A stretch of 64,000 bases of DNA from Phormidesmis priestleyi BC1401 (lineage in GTDB: Bacteria > Cyanobacteriota > Cyanobacteriia > Leptolyngbyales > Leptolyngbyaceae), in assembly GCF_001650195.1 (NCBI RefSeq), contig NZ_LXYR01000021.1, positions 16,902 through 80,901 of the forward strand, given 5' to 3'. The translations under genes and the position numbers were made by a program. Shown here piece after piece: positions 8,656 through 17,806 of this stretch. The notes below the pieces were generated by a model. That model was not told where the DNA came from and ran no database searches. It saw only the letters and a list, made by a program, of their open reading frames with translations. Numbering within the stretch: the stretch's first letter is position 1; each line of letters begins with the position of its first letter.

Positions 8656-10910
8656 ATGACCCATCAATCTGTTGATTTGACCAACTGCGATCGCGAACCA
8701 ATTCACATTCCAGGGCTAATTCAGCCCCACGGCGCGCTGTTGGTTTTGCAAGAGCCAGACTTGACGATCATTCAGGTCAGCAGCAACACGCTTGAGTCAA
8801 TCGGTCAGCGCCCTCAAGACCTATTAGGCAAACCGTTATCAACCTTACTCGCTCCCAAGCAGATTGCTACCATCCGGCAATGCTTAAGCGAAGACTTTGA
8901 GCATGTGAATCCGTTAGATATCGCCATCAAACGTGCAGCCAAACTGTTGCGGTTTGATGGCATTGTGCATCGCCAGAAGGCGCTGATTGTTTTGGAACTA
9001 GAACCCAAACAGAAAAGCCAGAAGGCGGATTGTTTTGAGTTTTACCAGCGGGTTAAAGGCACGATTACTAAGATTCAAAAGGCTCCCACCTTGCTTGAGA
9101 TGTCTGAGGCGGTGGTCAAAGAAGTGCGAAAAGTCACCGGGTTCGATCGCGTCATGGTCTACCAGTTTGACGCAGACGGATCTGGACGAGTGATCGCAGA
9201 AGATCGGGCAGACGCGCTGACTCCTTATCTGGGCTTGCACTACCCTCCGAGTGACATTCCTAAGCAGGCAAAGCAGCTTTACACAACTGGCTGCGGTTGA
9301 TTCCTAACTCTACCTATCAGCCGATCGCGTTAGTCCCGGCGCACAATCCAGTGGACGATCGCCCCACAGATTTGAGTTTATCGGTGCTGCGGAATGTGTC
9401 TCCTTTGCATCTGGAATATCTCAGCAACATGGGGGTTGGGGCTTCCATGTCAATTTCTCTGATCCAGGATCAAAAACTGTGGGGACTGATCGCCTGTCAT
9501 CATTCAACACCTCGCCGTGTGCCCTATAGTGTGCGAACGATTTGTGAGTTTGTGGGGCAGGTGATGTCGGTGGAACTGTCTAACAAGGAAGATCATGAAG
9601 ACTTAGACTACAAAATGACGCTAAAGTCGCTGCAAGGCAAGCTGGTCGAATCGCTGTCTCAGTCAGAACGCTTTTTAGATGGGTTGGTTCAACTAGACTC
9701 AAATTTGCTTGATCTCGTCAGCGCATCAGGAGTGGCAATTTGTGCGGCAGATCAAATCATTTGTGTCGGTCAAACGCCCCCAGAAGCTGAACTGCCAGCC
9801 CTGCGAGATTGGGTCAAAACTCAGATTCAACACAACCAGTTTGAGACCCGATCGCTCGCTCAGCTTTGCCCAGCCGCAGAATCCTTTAAAGCAGTTGCCA
9901 GTGGCGTGTTGGCGTTATAAATTTCTCAATTTCATCAAAATTACATTTTCTGGTTTCGTCCAGAGGTGATTCAAACTGTTGACTGGGGCGGCAACCCCAA
10001 CAAACCTGTAGAAGTCACAGACGATGGAGAAACACGGCTATCGCCGCGCAAATCATTTGAAAAATGGCAAGAAACGGTGCAGGGTTGCTCTTTGCCCTGG
10101 AGAGCGTGTGAGATTGAAATTGTCACCGAACTGCGGAGCCTGATTGTGGGCGTGATTCTCAAGCAGGCAGACGATTTGGCAGAAATTAACCTAGAGCTAG
10201 AGCGCAGCAATACTGAACTCGATTCGTTTGCCTATGTTGCGTCTCATGATCTCAAGGAGCCACTGCGAGGGATTCACAATTACTCCAATTTCTTGATGGA
10301 GGATTATGCAGAATTGTTGGATGCCGATGGAGTTGCCAAATTAAACACCGTTGTGCGTCTAACGCAGCGCATGGAAGATTTGATTAATTCGCTGCTGCAC
10401 TATTCTCGACTCGGACGCGCCGAACTCTCTCGCCAACTCACCAACCTGAATGAAGTGGCGCGACAGGCGATCGACACCTTGAGAATCAGCCAGCCCCAAA
10501 GCTCGATCGAGTTTCGGTTGCCTCGCCCCTTGCCGACGATTCACTGCGATCGCACCCAAATCAGTGAGTTATTCACCAACCTGCTAACCAACGCCATCAA
10601 ATACAACGACAAAGCTGAGAAATGGGTGGAAATCGGCTTCACGCAGTCAGGCAAGGGCGATCCTGAAGACCCGTTACTTTACACTTTTTATGTCCGCGAT
10701 AACGGGATTGGCATTCCCCCGCACCATTTAGAACGAGTGTTTCAGATTTTTAAGCGGCTGCATACGCAAGACCAGTTTGGCGGCGGGACGGGGGCAGGGC
10801 TGACGATCGTCCAAAAAATCGTCGAGCGACATGGTGGAAAAATTTGGGTAGAATCAACGATCGGTGAAGGCAGCACGTTTTACTTCACGCTGGCAGCAAG
10901 GCAGTCATGA
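8656..10910 (+). pseudogene. Biliverdin-type phytochrome histidine kinase, interrupted
   Basis: A PAS-GAF-PHY-HisKA-ATPase phytochrome spanning three open segments. The N-terminus has Cys11 in NCDREPIHIPGLIQPHG, the biliverdin-attachment cysteine of bacteriophytochrome/CphB proteins. The GAF site where Cph1 has its bilin cysteine reads RNVSPLHLEYL, so that cysteine is absent. This is the CphB pattern. The kinase part (ASHDLKEPLRGIHNY, NLLTNAIKYNDKA, DNGIGIPP) is complete. Two lesions break the frame. Near 9285 a four-base loss fits slippage of a doubled AACT: restoring it gives YTTNWLRLIPN. At 9918-9920 an in-frame TAA sits inside the PHY domain, between GVLAL and ISQFHQNYIFWFRPEV. The 3' end overlaps the response regulator start by four bases. 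Confidence 0.85.
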
Positions 10911-11389
10911 GTGAATCATCTGTGACTTCGATCGAGCAACCCCCGCTCTTATTAGTGATTGAAGACAGCAATGAAGATTTTGAGGCATTCCAACGCTATG
11001 TTCGTCGATCGCCGTTAACGATCCCGATTTATCACTGTGTAGATGGCGATGACGCGCTGGCATTTCTGGATCGCACCGGTCGCTACTCTGATCCCCAAAG
11101 CGCCCCGCGTCCAGGGCTGATTTTGCTCGATCTCAACTTACCCGGAACGGACGGACGAGAAGTGTTGCGAAAAATTAAACAAGATGAGATTCTGAAGGTA
11201 ATTCCGGTCGTTGTTTTTACGACTTCCAACAACCCCAAAGATATTGAAGCGTGTTATCGACAGGGTGTTAACAGCTATATTGTCAAACCGATGGATTTTA
11301 ATCGATTAAAGCATAGTATCCAAATCTTAATCGACTACTGGTTTGATACGACGATTCTCCCTACCAGCGTGATAGATCAGCGCCCATGA
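10907..11389 (+). CDS. Rcp1-type phytochrome response regulator
   Basis: A 160-residue single-domain receiver. LLLVIEDSNEDFEAF supplies the acidic pocket, LILLDLNLPGTDG the phospho-accepting Asp, and VFTTSNNPKDIEACY with YIVKPMD the Thr/Lys switch residues. The extended C-terminus (YWFDTTILP) is typical of cyanobacterial Rcp1/RcpB proteins, which take phosphate from phytochrome kinases and have no DNA-binding output. It overlaps the phytochrome gene and the following hybrid kinase by four bases each, so the three form one coupled operon. With the phytochrome broken, its phosphodonor may now be the downstream kinase. Confidence 0.92.
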   Translation: MSESSVTSIEQPPLLLVIEDSNEDFEAFQRYVRRSPLTIPIYHCVDGDDALAFLDRTGRYSDPQSAPRPGLILLDLNLPGTDGREVLRKIKQDEILKVIPVVVFTTSNNPKDIEACYRQGVNSYIVKPMDFNRLKHSIQILIDYWFDTTILPTSVIDQRP

Positions 11390-14300
11390 ACACTCAACTT
11401 CATCGCACCATCTTAATCGTGGAGGATAGCCCAGAAGACCGCGAGCTGTATCGACGATATTTGATACATGATCGCGACTATGACTATACGATCGTAGAGG
11501 CGAGTCTAGGCGAAGAAGGATTGAATCTCTGGCACCAGCACCAGCCCGATGCCATGTTGCTCGATTATCGACTGCCCGATCTGGACGGGCTAGAATTTCT
11601 TGCCGCCCTGCAAACTCAGAAGTCGCAAACGCCTCTGCCGATCGTGATGGTGACGGGAGCCGGAAGCGAAACGATCGCCGCTCAAGCGATTAAAGCGGGC
11701 GCACAAGATTATCTGGTTAAGGGACAAATCACGTCGGAGGGTCTGAAGCTGGCGTTGGATGCAACGATTAAGACGGTGCAGCTTCAAACTCAACTCCAAG
11801 AGTGCATCGATCGAGAGCGAGTCGTCGCCCAGATTGCTCAGAAAGTGTTGAGATCGCTTGACTTAAACGAGATTTTGCAGACTACCGTCACAGAAGTGCG
11901 GCAATTTCTTCAGACCGATCGGGTGGTTGTGTTCCAGGTGGAGCCGGACAGTAACGGCAGGGTGGTGGCAGAATCTGTGGGGGCGGAGTGGCGATCGATT
12001 CTGGCAGAGCAGATTTATGATCCCTGTTTTGCCGAGAGCTATGTCGATCTCCAGCGTCAAGGAAGAGTGACTGTCAAAGCCGATATTTATGATGGCAGCA
12101 TCGATCCGTGCCACGTCCAACTCTTGGCTGGGCTTCAAGTAAGAGCAAATCTAGTGGTGCCCATTTTGCACGACGATCAGTTTTGGGGTGTGCTGATTGC
12201 TCATCACTGCGCTGCGCCTCGTCAGTGGCGATCGTTGGACATTGACTTACTTCAGCAGTTGTCCACACAGGTCAGCGTTGCCATTCGACAGGCAGAGCTT
12301 TATCAGCAAGCCCAAGACGAACTCGCGGAGCGCAAACGTACAGAGGAGGTGCTGCGAGACAGTGAAGAAAGACTACGGCTGGGGCTACAAGCTGCCCGGA
12401 TGGGAACCTGGGATTGGAATATTCCAGAAAACCGATTTATCTGGTCAGCCAACATGGAAGCCCTATTTGGGTTGGCTCCTGGAGAATTTGATGGCTCTTA
12501 TGAGCAGTTTGTGGCAAGGCTGCATCCAGACGATCGCGATCGCGTTCTAAAAGCGATCAATGCGGCAATGACCCCTGGTGCAAACTACGACATCGAATTT
12601 CGGGTGCTTTATCCAGATGGCACCATTCGGTGGGCACTGAGTCAGGGAAAAGTGTTTTACGATGCGATCGGTCAACCGATTCGGATGTCGGGCGTAGATC
12701 TGGATATTAGCGATCGCAAACGGACAGGCGAAGCGTTGCAGGAGAGTGAAACCCGCTTTCGTCAGCTTGCCGAAAATATTGATGCAGTGTTCTGGTTAAG
12801 AGAAGAACCTGAAGGTCGTGTTGCCTACGTTAGCTCTGCCTATGAACGCCTGTGGGGATGGCAGCCGCAGGAATTGTATGAAAACCACTCATTTTGGTTT
12901 GATCATATTCATCCAGACGATCGCGAATGGACGTATCAAGCCTTTCAGTCAAAAGCTGCTGCGGGTCAATTTGATGAAGACTACCGCATTGTCTTAGACG
13001 ATGGCAGGATTCGCTGGGTGAACGATCGCTGCTTTCCCCTTTACGATCAGACTGGGAGGCTTTATCGATTTGCTGGCATTGCGGAGGATATTACCGATCG
13101 CAAGCTGATCGAAGAATCTCTGCGTCAGAGTGAAGAGTTTAGAAAACGGGTGTTGGAGAGCAGTAGCGACTGCATCAAAGTCCTTGATCTGGATGCACAA
13201 CTCTTATACATGAATGCTGGGGGCATATGTCTGCTGGAGATTGACGACCTAACTCCCTACCTCAATTCAGAGTGGCTCTGTTTCTGGGAAGGTGACCATC
13301 GGCAAGCGGCAGAAGCGGCATTCACAGCAGCAAAATCCGGCGAAGTGGGCAAATTTCAGGGCTTTTGTCCGACCGTCAAAGGCAAACCAAAATGGTGGGA
13401 TGTAGTGGTCACGCCAATTCGGGATGGTGCGGGACAAGTCGTCCAGGTTTTATCGACTGCGCGGGATGTCACAGAGCGGAAACGCACCGAAGAAGAGTTG
13501 CGGCAAAAGAATGCCATTTTGGATGTGATCAATGAATCTGCACCGACCCCAATTTTTGTCAAAGATCGGCAAGGACGGATTATTTATGCCAATCCAGCCA
13601 CCCTTGCCGCCCTGGGCAAAACGGCTGCTGAGGTAATTGGCTATAGCGATGGCGATCTCTACCCATCACCTGAAGATGCTAGGCGGGTGATGGAAAATGA
13701 TCAGCGGATTATGGCATCGGGGCAAATGGAAGTAGTGGAAGAATCTCCCGATGGCATTCACATCTTTTTGGGGATGAAAGCACCCTACTATAACGAAGCT
13801 GGAGAGGTAATCGGGCTAGTTGGCATCTCGAATGATATTACCGATCGCGTTCAACTTGAACGCGATCGTGAGCGTATCCTACAACAAAAACAAGCTGCTC
13901 TGGCAGAATCGGAACGAGTCAACCGCATCAAAGACGAGTTTCTAGCTGTGCTCTCTCACGAATTGCGATCGCCGCTCAACCCGATCTTAGGCTGGACAAA
14001 ACTGCTGCAAACTCGCAAACTTGATGAACCCAAAACCGCCGAAGCATTAGCCACAATTGAGCGAAATGCCAAAGCGCAATGTCAATTGATTGATGACCTG
14101 CTTGACATGGCTCGTGTGCTGCGCGGCAAGCTGAGTCTGAATATGGCTCCTGTCGATCTGTTATTGGTGATTGAGTCCGCGATCGACACCGTGCAGACTG
14201 CTGCGATCGTCAAGTCCATTCAGATCCATGCGGTGCTTTCCGATATCAGACAAGTATCTGGAGATGCCGTTCGGCTCCAGCAGATCATCTGGAACTTGCT

Positions 14301-15042
14301 AACCAACGCGGTCAAGTTCACGCCCAGCGGCGGACGCATCGACATTCGGCTAGAGCAAATCGACAACCAGGCACAGATCACCATCACAGACACGGGCAAA
14401 GGCATCAGTCCAGACTTTCTGCCCCACATCTTTGAGTCGTTCCGCCAGGAAGATGCTTCTGTGACTCGCAACCACGGTGGGCTAGGGTTAGGAATGGCGA
14501 TCGTCTATCAACTGGTCGAAGCCCACGGCGGCACCGTCACCGCTGACAGTCCTGGAGAAGGAAAAGGCGCTACTTTTACGGTCAGGCTCCCCCTGCTCAA
14601 CGTCAACTCAAAGAAAAATCAATCTAGCCCATCGCGAGAGCAAAACCTGGATCTCACCAGCATCCGCGTGCTGGTAATCGACGACGAGCCAGACAGCCGC
14701 GAACTTCTCGCGGTGATGCTGACCCAGGCTGGAGCGGAAGTGATGTCCGTCGCCTCTGCCGCCGAATTTCTCGCTGCTCTAGAGTCATTTCAGCCCGATG
14801 TAGCGGTGAGTGATATTGGAATGCCAGAGGTCGATGGCTATACGTTGCTTAGACAGGTGCGGTCTCTGTCACTAGAGCAAGGAGGGCAGGTTCCGGCGAT
14901 CGCTCTGACTGCCTACGCTGGAGAAATCGATCGGCAACACGCGATCGCGGCAGGCTTTCAGAAACACATTGCCAAGCCGATCGAACCCGACCAGTTGGTG
15001 GTGGCGATCGTGAGTCTATTGAGTGGGCGATCGCTGCCTTGA
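11386..15042 (+). CDS. Multi-PAS hybrid histidine kinase with cyanobacteriochrome-like GAF
   Basis: A 1218-residue cytoplasmic sensor kinase. Domains in order: receiver (residues 8-125, Asp60), GAF (about 148-310), four PAS/PAC units (about 325-820), HisKA with His858 in LSHELRSPLNPILGW, an ATPase domain, and a second receiver (about 1095-1210, Asp near 1142). The GAF contains both DPCF (residues 212-215), matching the DXCF motif of cyanobacteriochromes, and PCHVQLL with Cys242-His243, matching the bilin-attachment site, followed by QVRANLVVPI. It is therefore a plausible photoreceptor (inference). The non-chromophoric GAF alternative is not excluded. Its start overlaps the rcp stop. Confidence 0.9.
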   Translation: MNTQLHRTILIVEDSPEDRELYRRYLIHDRDYDYTIVEASLGEEGLNLWHQHQPDAMLLDYRLPDLDGLEFLAALQTQKSQTPLPIVMVTGAGSETIAAQAIKAGAQDYLVKGQITSEGLKLALDATIKTVQLQTQLQECIDRERVVAQIAQKVLRSLDLNEILQTTVTEVRQFLQTDRVVVFQVEPDSNGRVVAESVGAEWRSILAEQIYDPCFAESYVDLQRQGRVTVKADIYDGSIDPCHVQLLAGLQVRANLVVPILHDDQFWGVLIAHHCAAPRQWRSLDIDLLQQLSTQVSVAIRQAELYQQAQDELAERKRTEEVLRDSEERLRLGLQAARMGTWDWNIPENRFIWSANMEALFGLAPGEFDGSYEQFVARLHPDDRDRVLKAINAAMTPGANYDIEFRVLYPDGTIRWALSQGKVFYDAIGQPIRMSGVDLDISDRKRTGEALQESETRFRQLAENIDAVFWLREEPEGRVAYVSSAYERLWGWQPQELYENHSFWFDHIHPDDREWTYQAFQSKAAAGQFDEDYRIVLDDGRIRWVNDRCFPLYDQTGRLYRFAGIAEDITDRKLIEESLRQSEEFRKRVLESSSDCIKVLDLDAQLLYMNAGGICLLEIDDLTPYLNSEWLCFWEGDHRQAAEAAFTAAKSGEVGKFQGFCPTVKGKPKWWDVVVTPIRDGAGQVVQVLSTARDVTERKRTEEELRQKNAILDVINESAPTPIFVKDRQGRIIYANPATLAALGKTAAEVIGYSDGDLYPSPEDARRVMENDQRIMASGQMEVVEESPDGIHIFLGMKAPYYNEAGEVIGLVGISNDITDRVQLERDRERILQQKQAALAESERVNRIKDEFLAVLSHELRSPLNPILGWTKLLQTRKLDEPKTAEALATIERNAKAQCQLIDDLLDMARVLRGKLSLNMAPVDLLLVIESAIDTVQTAAIVKSIQIHAVLSDIRQVSGDAVRLQQIIWNLLTNAVKFTPSGGRIDIRLEQIDNQAQITITDTGKGISPDFLPHIFESFRQEDASVTRNHGGLGLGMAIVYQLVEAHGGTVTADSPGEGKGATFTVRLPLLNVNSKKNQSSPSREQNLDLTSIRVLVIDDEPDSRELLAVMLTQAGAEVMSVASAAEFLAALESFQPDVAVSDIGMPEVDGYTLLRQVRSLSLEQGGQVPAIALTAYAGEIDRQHAIAAGFQKHIAKPIEPDQLVVAIVSLLSGRSLP

Positions 15043-15124
15043 CTTACCTACTGCCTCCACCAATAATTTGGAGCAGCCCAACGTTGCCCATCACCCGCCG
15101 CTAGCAACCTTTGCTTCATAGTCG

Positions 15125-15165
15125 ATCAACTTTCGGCGATCGGTGTGCGTGGGCGTTATTAAACT
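15125..15165 (+). repeat. 41 bp dispersed repeat, copy 1 (upstream of bioA)
   Basis: This 41 bp stretch matches 21707-21747 at about 35 of 41 positions, with the shared core GGCGATCG, TGTGC and TGGGCGTT. Both copies lie shortly upstream of a gene start on the plus strand. Weaker similarity continues some 25 bp further upstream. Confidence 0.6.
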
Positions 15166-15182
15166 GCAACGTCTGAACATCC

Positions 15183-16490
15183 TTGTCAAATCAGTCCTCA
15201 CAGTCCATGCAGTCTTTACAGCAACTCCTTGATTTTGATCGACTACATGTTTGGCACCCCTATGCCGCCATGCCCAGTCTTCTACCCGTGTTTCCAGTAG
15301 AGTCAGCGCAGGGCGTACATATTCAATTGATGGATGGTCGATCGCTGATCGATGGCATCTCTTCTTGGTGGACTTGTATTCACGGTTATAACCATCCCCG
15401 CTTAAACCAAGCTGCCCACGCGCAAATCGATCGGATGTCACACGTCATGTTTGGTGGTCTGACCCACCAGCCAGCAGTGGATTTGGCACAGAAATTGATT
15501 GCCATAACGCCAGAGGCACTCCAGCAGGTCTTTTTTTGCGACTCTGGCTCAGTAGCGGTAGAGGTAGCCATGAAAATGGCGGTGCAGTATTGGTACAATC
15601 GCGGGTTGCCGCAGAAGCAGCGTTTTCTCACTGTTCGTCATGGCTATCATGGGGACACCTTTGCCGCAATGTCGGTCTGCGACCCGGTGAATGGGATGCA
15701 CCATCTTTTTCGTAATCTGCTGACCCAGCAATATTTCGCCGAGGCACCGCAGATTTCGTTCGATCGAGACTGGCAGGAACGAGATATTGACAGCTTTGCG
15801 GCACTGCTAGCCGCTCACCACGACCAAATCGCAGCAGCCATTTTGGAGCCAGTCGTGCAAAATGCTGGGGGGATGCGATTTTATCATCCAGACTATGTGC
15901 GACAAGCCAAGGCGTTATGTGAAAAATATAATGTCCTACTGATTTTAGATGAGATTGCTACGGGGTTTGGTCGCACGGGCAAAATGTTTGCCTGTGAACA
16001 TTCGACGGTATGTCCAGACATTCTGTGTGTAGGCAAGGCGCTGACTGGCGGGTTTATGTCCCTGGCAGCCACGCTGACGACGCAGGAGATTAGTGAGAGT
16101 TTTGCAGCAGGTGAGGCAGGGGTCTTTATGCACGGTCCAACGTTTATGGCAAATCCCTTAGCCTGTGCGGTGTCTTTAGAAAATTTGGTCTTGCTGGAAA
16201 GTTATGATTGGCAATCCACGATCCGAGCGATCGCATCCCAGCTCAAAGCTGAGTTAGAACCTTGCCGGAGTCTGGCGGCAGTGAAGGACGTGCGGGTGTT
16301 AGGGGCGATCGGGGTAGTGGAGCTGCACGAGCCAGTGGATATGCAAGTGATACAGCCGCGCTTTGTAGAAGAGGGGGTCTGGTTACGTCCGTTTGGGCGA
16401 CTGATCTATACAATGCCGCCTTACATTATTCAACCCTCAGAACTCACAGCCATTACTCGTGCTATTTACAAAATTGTTGCTCAGCTTTAG
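15183..16490 (+). CDS. bioA: Adenosylmethionine-8-amino-7-oxononanoate aminotransferase
   Basis: A PLP-dependent class III aminotransferase of biotin synthesis, converting KAPA to DAPA with S-adenosylmethionine as amino donor. Family marks are WHPYAAMP near the start, GISSWWTCIHGYNHP, MSHVMFGGLTH, CDSGSVAVEVAMKMA, LDEIATGFGRTGKMFACEH with the PLP-binding aspartate, and the Schiff-base lysine in VGKALTGGFM. It is close to the enterobacterial enzyme along its whole length. The TTG at 15183 gives 435 residues. The ATG at 15207 gives 427 and is equally possible, as neither has a clear ribosome site. No other bio gene is in the window. Confidence 0.93.
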   Translation: MSNQSSQSMQSLQQLLDFDRLHVWHPYAAMPSLLPVFPVESAQGVHIQLMDGRSLIDGISSWWTCIHGYNHPRLNQAAHAQIDRMSHVMFGGLTHQPAVDLAQKLIAITPEALQQVFFCDSGSVAVEVAMKMAVQYWYNRGLPQKQRFLTVRHGYHGDTFAAMSVCDPVNGMHHLFRNLLTQQYFAEAPQISFDRDWQERDIDSFAALLAAHHDQIAAAILEPVVQNAGGMRFYHPDYVRQAKALCEKYNVLLILDEIATGFGRTGKMFACEHSTVCPDILCVGKALTGGFMSLAATLTTQEISESFAAGEAGVFMHGPTFMANPLACAVSLENLVLLESYDWQSTIRAIASQLKAELEPCRSLAAVKDVRVLGAIGVVELHEPVDMQVIQPRFVEEGVWLRPFGRLIYTMPPYIIQPSELTAITRAIYKIVAQL

Positions 16491-16570
16491 CTTGACAGGT
16501 GCATTGAATTTAATACGCCTGTTCGAGGTCGAGCTTGACTTTCAAGCTCTCAGTTACGGTAGTTGCCACA

Positions 16571-16657
16571 GCCTAACAAGTCGTTGGAGCAGCGAATCAA
16601 GTCTCCCTGTCTACGTTTCAAGGCTACTTTTCGCCGCTCAACTCAATCGTTATGAGT
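16571..16657 (+). other. attC-like imperfect inverted repeat, left edge of accessory island
   Basis: The left arm TAACAAGTCGTTGGAGC (from 16574) is imperfectly complementary to the right arm CGCTCAACTCAATCGTTA (ending at 16652). Arms with an outer AAC/GTT pair and a CGTT/AGC spacing pattern are the hallmark of integron attC sites (59-base elements). The end core GTTATGA deviates from the classical GTTRRRY. It begins about 80 bp after the bioA stop. No integrase gene is in the window, so a function is inferred only. Confidence 0.5.
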
Positions 16658-16783
16658 ACGATCGCCAACCTCATCGATTGGTTTGGATGTTACGAAGTCC
16701 AGCACAATCCTCCACTCACCCTCTTGTCTGCTCTTGCGATGCCAGCGATCGCTGCCTTAGCAGTAGAGCGGTAAGAGACAGAA

Positions 16784-16836
16784 CGCTGTAGGGAGGCGCA
16801 AGTGTCGTATGAATGCGCTTTCACCTCCCTACAGCG
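16784..16836. repeat. 13 bp perfect inverted repeat
   Basis: CGCTGTAGGGAGG (16784-16796) and CCTCCCTACAGCG (16824-16836) form a perfect 13 bp stem around a 27-base loop. It could be a transcript hairpin or a small mobile-element remnant. No T-run follows, so a terminator is unlikely. Confidence 0.55.
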
Positions 16837-16859
16837 ACAGTAAAAGGGCGATCGCTATC

Positions 16860-17089
16860 ATGAATGCGCGATCGACTGAAATGAGTAAGCAAACCGCAGT
16901 TTGAGAAAGCAATTTGCCTTTTTGCTTGCGGAAAACACCAAAATGAATGCGCGATCTACTGAAATGAGAAAGCAAATGGTTGAAATGAGAAAGCAATTTG
17001 TCGTTTTGCTTGCAGAAATTACTGAAATGAGAAAGCAAACAGGCAAAATGAGCAAGCAAATTGCTACTTTGCTAATTCAATCAGGATGA
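16860..17089 (+). pseudogene. Decayed coiled-coil repeat ORF
   Basis: The region is built of repeats of a roughly 15-45 bp unit encoding phrases such as MNARSTEMRKQ, EMRKQF and LLAE, which would form a charged amphipathic coiled coil. The frame opening with ATG at 16860 reaches a stop at 16902. The continuation lies in another frame from 16901 and runs to 17089. A repeat-unit deletion therefore broke the frame. The opposite strand is also largely open because of the repeats. I do not recognise a family. Confidence 0.4.
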
Positions 17090-17463
17090 GAGAGCCAGCG
17101 ATCGCCCCATACACTCCTTCATAAGATTCAAATGTTTTGTTGGTGTCAGGCAAGAAAAACTCAAACCATTCGCAGAGTTACCTCGAATACCACGATCGCC
17201 GTGCTTGAGCTGAATGATATATCGTGGCAGATCGAGCAGGTTCTTTGGGCGCTCTTACATAGCGAGTGTAGAGGAGGACTGTATGATGTGTCTAATAGCA
17301 CACGCGTCCGCGCCCGTAGTGAATCTGAAAATATGCGGAAAGATTCCAGCTATCCAGCTTGAGCGGTGTATTATGCAGAAAGATTCTACCTAAGTACCAA
17401 ATTTGGGGTGTTATGCCGAGTCATTCTCCCTATTCACCTCCTATGGGATCTTAGGCGGAAACT

Positions 17464-17590
17464 TTCGGCTCTCCTGGATTTGTGGTTGAAACCGTAGTAA
17501 AAGCTACAAAATTGACCAAATCTAAGGGCTGAAACCCTTGTCAGGAGGCTTATAAGTTTCACTTATCATCCAATACCCAGGAGAGCCAAA
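17464..17590. mobile_element. MITE-like element, about 125 bp
   Basis: The ends GGCTCTCCTGG (17467-17477) and CCAGGAGAGCC (17577-17587) are a perfect 11 bp terminal inverted repeat, extended outward by imperfect TTT/AAA-flanked matches. The 99 bp interior has no coding capacity. It looks like the two ends of an insertion sequence with the transposase removed. No clear target duplication is seen. Around it, 17090-17800 has no convincing gene, only short open frames of poor composition. Confidence 0.5.
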
Positions 17591-17754
17591 CTTTCTGTCT
17601 ATTAATTGTTACGCCGCTGGGTTATCGGTGGAGGGCAACCGAAATCTCATCTGTTAGTATTCAAAGCTAAATTGCCGATAAATTTTCGATAGAACAGTGT
17701 TTTGAATCTGACATTGGGAACAAGCGCCCCCAAATATGTTAGCGCTGTATAAAA

Positions 17755-17768
17755 AGTATAGCTATACT
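17755..17768. promoter_or_regulatory. 14 bp palindrome upstream of the zinc-ribbon/HEPN operon
   Basis: AGTATAGCTATACT is a perfect 14 bp palindrome ending 38 bp before the GTG start at 17807. Position and symmetry suit an operator or an extended -10 element. A self-regulating product of the downstream operon could bind it, since both proteins carry winged-helix-like segments (inference). Confidence 0.4.
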
Positions 17769-17806
17769 AGTAGCCAAATATTGAGAGAATTTAGGAAGAT
17801 CTGACT

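Noticed and set aside
16652..16774. 40-codon ATG frame (MSTIANLIDWFGCYE...) overlapping the left attC-like site
   Set aside because: Plausible start, but it overlaps the right arm of the inverted repeat, has no ribosome site and no known relative. Kept out of the annotation.
16784..16836. Possible terminator hairpin
   Set aside because: The stem is strong but the loop is 27 bases and no T-run follows, so it is listed only as an inverted repeat.
17132..17362. 76-codon frame between the coiled-coil remnant and the MITE-like element
   Set aside because: Composition is not protein-like and no ribosome site precedes it.
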